A stretch of 8,709 nucleotides of DNA from an uncultured Collinsella sp. (GTDB lineage: Bacteria > Actinomycetota > Coriobacteriia > Coriobacteriales > Coriobacteriaceae), in contig CABUWV010000027.1 of the NCBI GenBank assembly GCA_902495355.1, positions 1-8,709 on the forward strand, in the 5' to 3' direction. A program made the position numbers and the translations under genes. Shown here one piece after another: positions 5,108 through 8,709 of this stretch (the first letter of the stretch is position 1; the number at the start of each line of letters is the position of its first letter). Below the pieces are notes generated by a model that made no database searches, was not told the DNA's origin, and saw nothing but the letters and a program-made list of their open reading frames with translations.

Positions 5108-6841
5108 CTACGAGTGGACAACCACGCACAGGCCGACTTTGATGCAATCGTGCAGTGCCTTGGCGTCGGCCAGGCGCAGGTTGATGCAGCCGTGGCTACC
5201 GCACCATTTATAGGACTCGGCATTATCGAAGCTCTTGTCGTTTTGCCAGGTGGCATCGTGGAAACCGATCATATTGCCCTCGAACGGCATCCAGTAGCTC
5301 ACCGGGCTCTCGTATTTGGGCTTACCGGTCTCGGGGTCCTTGGCTCCGATCAGGGTGCTGCCGCCGTCGTTGCTGTTGATTTGCCACACGCCCTCGGGGG
5401 TGGCGTCTTCGCCCGGTTTGCCGGAAATAAAGTTGGCCTCCCAAACGATATTACCGTTCTCGTCATAGTAGCGCGCGTGCTGCTCGGACAGGTCGACGTC
5501 GATATACGCCTTCCAGTCGGGCTCTCCCTTTGCGGTAAAGGTGTCGGCCTTCTGGGAGTACTTGATCTCGATCTCGCCGGTCTGCTTGTTGTTAATGGCG
5601 TCCTCGACCTGCTTGGCGAGCGAGCTGCTGTCGATGGACCAACCAAAGTCACCGCCTTCGACGGCGCACTGCTTGCCATCGGCGCGCGTCCACCAGCGAG
5701 TGGAGCCCACGGTATTAAAGCCGTTGGCGAGCTCGGCTGCCCAGCTACTGATCTGCGACGTATCGAGCGTGGGGTTGGCCGGATCGGCAAAGCTGATCCA
5801 CTGCAACACGGAGCTGCCGTCGACCTTTCCGGCATCCTCGCCGTTGAGCTTGAGGGTCACGTTGACGCCCAAGAAGTTGTTGGCGGCATCGCATGCGGCC
5901 TGAATCTGATCATCGGTCAGCGTGCCATTGAGAGGATCATAGGCATCGTTGCCGAGCTTGGAAAGATCGACGGTCTCGGCCAGCGAGGCAAGCTCGAGCT
6001 CGGCATACTTAATGACATGCTCGCGGTTGAGTTTTTCGTTGGAGCGCGCCTTCTCGACGGTAAACTTGCCGGCCTGCTCGTCATAGGAGCTATTGGCCTC
6101 GAACGTGCCCGAACGGCCCTCGTTAAACTCGTCGATGGCGGCGCCCAGATCCTTCTCAAACTGCTTTTGGTTAAAGGTGTCGGAGAGCATGGACAGGTCA
6201 ACGTCTTGATCAAGATCGACTTCGTTGGGGGTGGCGGTTGTTTTGGTCTTGCCGCTTAAGGATTCCACAAGGCGGACCGGCCATACAAAGGCTTCGTTGT
6301 GGCTGATGATTTCTTTTGCGGCAGCTTCGCCGTCGACGATGGGCTCATCGGACTCGGGCTGATAGGTCCAGCTAAAGTCATCGCCTGTCACGGCGAGCTT
6401 ATAGTGCTTCCATGCCGAATTGACCTTGGTGGCGGCAGACGAAGCGTTGGAGAACGAGACGTCGACGCCGGCGATGGTGGTGTTGGGGTAGGCTACCTGC
6501 GAAAACGCTACGACGCCTACGATGTAGACAATAACGATTAGACCCAGGACGACAAAGAGCGTCGTCTTTTTGCCTGACTTTTTGTTGTCGTTGGGCTTGC
6601 GCGCGGGGCCACGATCGCCTCGAGCGTGCGTGGGGGGCTGCTTGGGCGCATTGCCATTTGCCTGCTGCTGCTGACGTTGTTGACGCTGCTGTCGCTGTTG
6701 GTTCGGGCGTTGGGAAGCGTTTGCTGCACTACGCTGCTGACCGTGGTTCGGCGCGATAGGACGCGGCGACTGAACGCCGCCGGTGTGCCTGCTCGTCTGC
6801 TGCGGATCGGGAATCAGTTGAGTTCGATCGTTTTGCGACAT
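5108..6841 (-). CDS. Membrane-anchored L,D-transpeptidase (YkuD domain) with peptidoglycan-binding domains
   Basis: This enzyme forms 3-3 cross-links in peptidoglycan, or otherwise exchanges the terminal residue of stem peptides, outside the cell membrane. With the ATG at 6841 it has 577 residues. An ATG at 6850 in the same frame would add three, but the GAAGGA site (6852-6857) is too close to it and about 10 nt from 6841. Layout: a disordered, Gln/Arg-rich cytoplasmic tail (1-91), one transmembrane helix (about 92-118), VanW/YkuD-associated peptidoglycan-binding-type repeats (NTTIAGVDVSFSNASSA at 120 onward, and a second about 310-410), then the YkuD domain (about 444-577). Catalytic signature: IGFHDATW (His528) and SHGCINLR (His550, Cys552). 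Three further cysteines (547, 566, 572) crowd the active-site end, which is unusual. The gene stands alone between a terminator and the exporter promoter. Confidence 0.95.
   Translation of the reverse strand: MSQNDRTQLIPDPQQTSRHTGGVQSPRPIAPNHGQQRSAANASQRPNQQRQQRQQRQQQQANGNAPKQPPTHARGDRGPARKPNDNKKSGKKTTLFVVLGLIVIVYIVGVVAFSQVAYPNTTIAGVDVSFSNASSAATKVNSAWKHYKLAVTGDDFSWTYQPESDEPIVDGEAAAKEIISHNEAFVWPVRLVESLSGKTKTTATPNEVDLDQDVDLSMLSDTFNQKQFEKDLGAAIDEFNEGRSGTFEANSSYDEQAGKFTVEKARSNEKLNREHVIKYAELELASLAETVDLSKLGNDAYDPLNGTLTDDQIQAACDAANNFLGVNVTLKLNGEDAGKVDGSSVLQWISFADPANPTLDTSQISSWAAELANGFNTVGSTRWWTRADGKQCAVEGGDFGWSIDSSSLAKQVEDAINNKQTGEIEIKYSQKADTFTAKGEPDWKAYIDVDLSEQHARYYDENGNIVWEANFISGKPGEDATPEGVWQINSNDGGSTLIGAKDPETGKPKYESPVSYWMPFEGNMIGFHDATWQNDKSFDNAESYKWCGSHGCINLRLADAKALHDCIKVGLCVVVHS
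6662..6700 (-). repeat. Gln/Arg triplet repeat inside the L,D-transpeptidase gene
   Basis: On the minus strand these 13 codons are almost all CAG/CAA with CGN every third codon, giving QQRQQRQQRQQQQ (residues 48-60) in the cytoplasmic tail. The 9-base period could let the tract change length by slippage without shifting the frame. A positively charged, flexible tail could bind nucleic acid or an acidic partner near the membrane; this is inference. Confidence 0.8.
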
Positions 6842-6898
6842 CGTATGCATATCCTTCGATTTTCGCCTTGCGGGTCATCGTGTTTTTACTGGGCTTGC

Positions 6899-6904
6899 AT
6901 TATA
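6899..6904 (-). promoter_or_regulatory. Probable -10 element (TATAAT) of the L,D-transpeptidase gene
   Basis: A perfect TATAAT on the minus strand lies about 58 bases upstream of the ATG at 6841 and downstream of the serine-dehydratase terminator, so it fits as the gene's own promoter. No good TTGACA is seen at 16-18 bases spacing. Confidence 0.5.
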
Positions 6905-6945
6905 GCGATTGCCCTGCTGTTTGTGGTACGGAAACGGTGGCATTC

Positions 6946-6972
6946 AAAAGAGGTGGGACATTTGTCCCACCT
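6946..6972 (-). terminator. Intrinsic terminator after the L-serine ammonia-lyase gene
   Basis: A perfect inverted repeat, AGGTGGGACA at 6951-6960 and its complement at 6963-6972, is followed in the minus direction by CTTTTG. It starts about 18 bases past the stop codon of the dehydratase gene. The stem plus short T-run fit rho-independent termination. It separates this gene from the L,D-transpeptidase promoter. Confidence 0.75.
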
Positions 6973-6990
6973 TTGAGTCATTCTTAGCCG

Positions 6991-8598
6991 CTATCCGCAC
7001 ACACCGCATTTTGCACAGGCCGAAAGTGCGGCCGGAGCCTGCGCGATGCCGCCCTTTGCCGTCTCGCGCAGCGTGGCTGGCAACGCGTGGCCCACCGAGA
7101 GCATGACATGTGCCATCTGGTCAAACGGCACCAAGCTCTTAATGCCTGCGAGGGCGAGTTGTGCCGAGCTAAAGGCCGCTGCCACGCCGATGGCGTTGCG
7201 GTTTTGGCAGGGCACCTCCACGAGGCCACCGACGGGGTCACAAACGAGGCCCAGCAGGTTACTCAGCGCGATGGAACTGGCGTCGAGCGCCTGCTCGGGC
7301 GTGCCGCCGAGCATCTGCACCAGCGCGGCGGCTGCCATGGCGGCGGCGCTTCCCACCTCGGCCTGGCATCCGCCCTCGGCGCCGGCGACGCAGGCACTCG
7401 TGGTGAGGTTGAGGCCGATGGCGGCTGCGCAGTAGAGCGCGTCCATGACTTGCTCGTCGTCGAGCTGCAGGCGATCGGCGAGCGCCAACACGCAGCCGGG
7501 CACGACACCCGCGGAGCCTGCCGTGGGGGCGGCGACGATCACTCCCATCGTGGCGGAGCGCTCAAGCACGGCCATGGCGCGGGCCACGGCGTCGGTCTGA
7601 ACGGGGCCCATCAGGCTTGCACTCAAATCGTTGCGGCCGGTGGCTTCGACAAGCTTGGCCTCGCCGCCGATAAGCCCGCCGAGCGAACGCTGCGGATTTG
7701 CGATGGGGGCCGTGGTCTCCTCGCGCATGACGTCGAGCACGCGGCGCATAGCAGCGACGGCGTGGGCCTCGCCGGTCAGACGCGCCTCGCGAACGGCCAT
7801 GACGGCGCCAATGCTGAGCCCCAGTTCCTCGCACGCATCGAGCAGCTGCTCGCCGTCGTCGAAGATTTCCTTGGCCGAGACGCCGGGAGAGAGCGACGAG
7901 GCAGAACCGGGGAGCTCGATAAAGGTCGCGTAATCGACATTGTCGAGCTTGCGCAGCATGGGGACGACGGTGTCGTCGGGCGCGCCGTCGGTCTCAAAGA
8001 CGGAGTAGGCCTGGCCGCCCACTTCGGTGCGGTAGGTGCGGCAGAAAGCGATGTTTACGTGGGCGTAGGCGAGCAGGTTGGTGAGCGCGGCGAGTACGCC
8101 GGGAACGTCCTGGTGTGCCACAAACAGCGTGGAATACATGCCCGAGATATCGACGCCGACGCCGTTAATGCGGCTGATGCGCATCTTGCCACCGCCCAGG
8201 CTCTCGCCGCGAACCTGTGCCGTGGCGCCCGTGTTGTCGACCATTTCGATGTCGACGGTGTTGGGGTGGATGGAGGCGTCGTCGCCTTTGATGTCAAAGT
8301 GATATTCGAGGCCCTGCTCGCGCGCGAGGTCGAAGGCCTGCTTGATGTTCTCGTCATCGGTGTCGAGGCCCAGGATGCCCGCGACGAGCGCACGGTCGGT
8401 GCCGTGGCCGCGGTAGGTGTGGGCGAAGGAGTTCCACAGGCCAAAGGTGACCTTGGTGATGCGGCCTTCCAGCAGGCTGGCGGCAACTTGGGCGCAGCGC
8501 AGGGCGCCGGCGGTGTGTGATGAGCTGGGGCCGACCATGACGGGGCCCAAGATCTCGAATGCCGAGGTCGTAGCTAGTGTTTGCGGCTTGCCTGCCAT
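6991..8598 (-). CDS. sdaA: L-serine ammonia-lyase, iron-sulfur-dependent, single-chain (ASB-ACT-alpha)
   Basis: This cytoplasmic enzyme deaminates L-serine to pyruvate and ammonia with a [4Fe-4S] cluster instead of pyridoxal phosphate. It has 535 residues. The ATG is preceded by AAGGAG (8604-8609) with 5-nt spacing. Layout: ASB (beta) domain about 10-145 with GPSSSHTAGALR (23-34); ACT domain about 155-225 with HQDVPGVLAALTNLLAYAHV; alpha catalytic domain about 245-520 with RSLGGLIGGEAKLVEAT and APTAGSAGVVPG. Cys411, Cys453 and Cys464 keep the 42- and 11-residue spacing of the three cluster ligands known from Legionella L-serine dehydratase. An ACT domain is typical of the two-subunit type 1 enzymes (SdaAB plus SdaAA), but here both halves are in one chain. 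The protein ends CAKCGVCG, a CxxCxxC tail (528-534) that is unusual. ACT and ASB domains suggest allosteric control by serine. Monocistronic as far as can be seen. Confidence 0.96.
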   Translation of the reverse strand: MAGKPQTLATTSAFEILGPVMVGPSSSHTAGALRCAQVAASLLEGRITKVTFGLWNSFAHTYRGHGTDRALVAGILGLDTDDENIKQAFDLAREQGLEYHFDIKGDDASIHPNTVDIEMVDNTGATAQVRGESLGGGKMRISRINGVGVDISGMYSTLFVAHQDVPGVLAALTNLLAYAHVNIAFCRTYRTEVGGQAYSVFETDGAPDDTVVPMLRKLDNVDYATFIELPGSASSLSPGVSAKEIFDDGEQLLDACEELGLSIGAVMAVREARLTGEAHAVAAMRRVLDVMREETTAPIANPQRSLGGLIGGEAKLVEATGRNDLSASLMGPVQTDAVARAMAVLERSATMGVIVAAPTAGSAGVVPGCVLALADRLQLDDEQVMDALYCAAAIGLNLTTSACVAGAEGGCQAEVGSAAAMAAAALVQMLGGTPEQALDASSIALSNLLGLVCDPVGGLVEVPCQNRNAIGVAAAFSSAQLALAGIKSLVPFDQMAHVMLSVGHALPATLRETAKGGIAQAPAALSACAKCGVCG

Positions 8599-8603
8599 GG
8601 GTG

Positions 8604-8609
8604 CTCCTT
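8604..8609 (-). promoter_or_regulatory. Ribosome-binding site of the L-serine ammonia-lyase gene
   Basis: AAGGAG on the minus strand, 5 nt before the ATG at 8598; it fixes the start unambiguously. Confidence 0.85.
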
Positions 8610-8671
8610 ATCTATCCCGTCGTCCCGAGGGGCGGGGCATAAGGTCGCCTGCTCGGACAGTCCTGCTCGCA

Positions 8672-8696
8672 CGGAGAGCACATTAAGTGCTCTCCG
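8672..8696. repeat. Perfect hairpin in the leader of the L-serine ammonia-lyase gene
   Basis: CGGAGAGCAC (8672-8681) and its exact complement GTGCTCTCCG (8687-8696) enclose a 5-nt loop. No T-run follows on either strand. It lies about 75-100 bases upstream of the dehydratase start and close to the window edge. It could be a terminator-like or dispersed palindrome after an unseen upstream gene, or a structured part of the leader. Beside it is an 8-base direct repeat, CCTGCTCG at 8648-8655 and 8662-8669. No recognised riboswitch core is visible. Confidence 0.6.
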
Positions 8697-8709
8697 GCTC
8701 GTGCGGAAC

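Noticed and set aside
4880..6259. 459-codon plus-strand open frame across the exporter promoter and L,D-transpeptidase
   Set aside because: It runs across two minus-strand genes and the intergenic promoter region, has no ribosome-binding site I can support, and resembles no known family.
7087..8520. 477-codon plus-strand open frame opposite the serine dehydratase
   Set aside because: It is an antisense shadow in GC-rich DNA with low-complexity Gly/Ala/His/Val composition and no family resemblance, whereas the minus strand encodes a complete, well-conserved enzyme with a strong ribosome-binding site.
8672..8696. Glycine-riboswitch-like GGAGAG in the dehydratase leader
   Set aside because: Only the hexamer matches. 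The rest of the glycine aptamer core is absent and the hexamer is fully paired in a simple hairpin.

Overview
The window reads as part of the chromosome of a high-GC Gram-positive anaerobe. A Collinsella-like member of the Coriobacteriia is my best guess. It rests on GC-rich coding sequence with strong AAGGAG ribosome-binding sites, an iron-sulfur serine dehydratase, a Gram-positive MacB-type exporter with no outer-membrane partner, a large L,D-transpeptidase, and the look of the intergenic palindromes. No rRNA, tRNA or CRISPR array is visible, so the taxonomy is inference.

Left edge (1-1343, plus strand): the last two genes of a corrinoid (vitamin B12) ring-synthesis operon. These are a 5'-truncated precorrin-8X methylmutase (cbiC/cobH) and, overlapping it by four bases, precorrin-6A reductase (cbiJ/cobK). 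This block looks richer in G+C than the central part of the window.

Junction (1344-1554): no intact gene. It holds a short decayed fragment resembling the N-terminal part of an IS21-type transposase (IstA), with an in-frame stop. The fragment runs directly into a 77-nt, nearly symmetrical palindrome that ends 8 bases from the stop codon of the next gene. The gene direction flips here, so the cobalamin block and the exporter operon converge on this spot.

Centre (1555-4975, minus strand): a tightly coupled three-gene operon, transcribed as membrane-fusion protein, then ABC ATPase, then MacB/FtsX-type permease. Gene order and architecture match YknXYZ/MacAB-like exporters of Gram-positive bacteria. 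The genes overlap by 1 and 4 bases. A perfect TATAAT lies just upstream of the operon, abutting a 30-nt inverted repeat that could be an operator or the terminator of the gene before it.

Right half (5108-8598, minus strand): a membrane-anchored L,D-transpeptidase with a Gln/Arg-rich cytoplasmic tail and its own TATAAT, then an intrinsic terminator, then a single-chain L-serine ammonia-lyase (ASB-ACT-catalytic domains) that ends in an unusual CxxCxxC tail. The last ~110 bases are the leader of that gene and contain a perfect 10-bp-stem hairpin.

The genes are mostly separate transcription units: cofactor synthesis, envelope export, cell-wall cross-linking and serine catabolism. I see no clearly new multi-gene system. 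The items most worth a second look are the junction with the transposase relic and palindrome, the operator-like repeat at the exporter promoter, and the CxxCxxC tail of the serine dehydratase.
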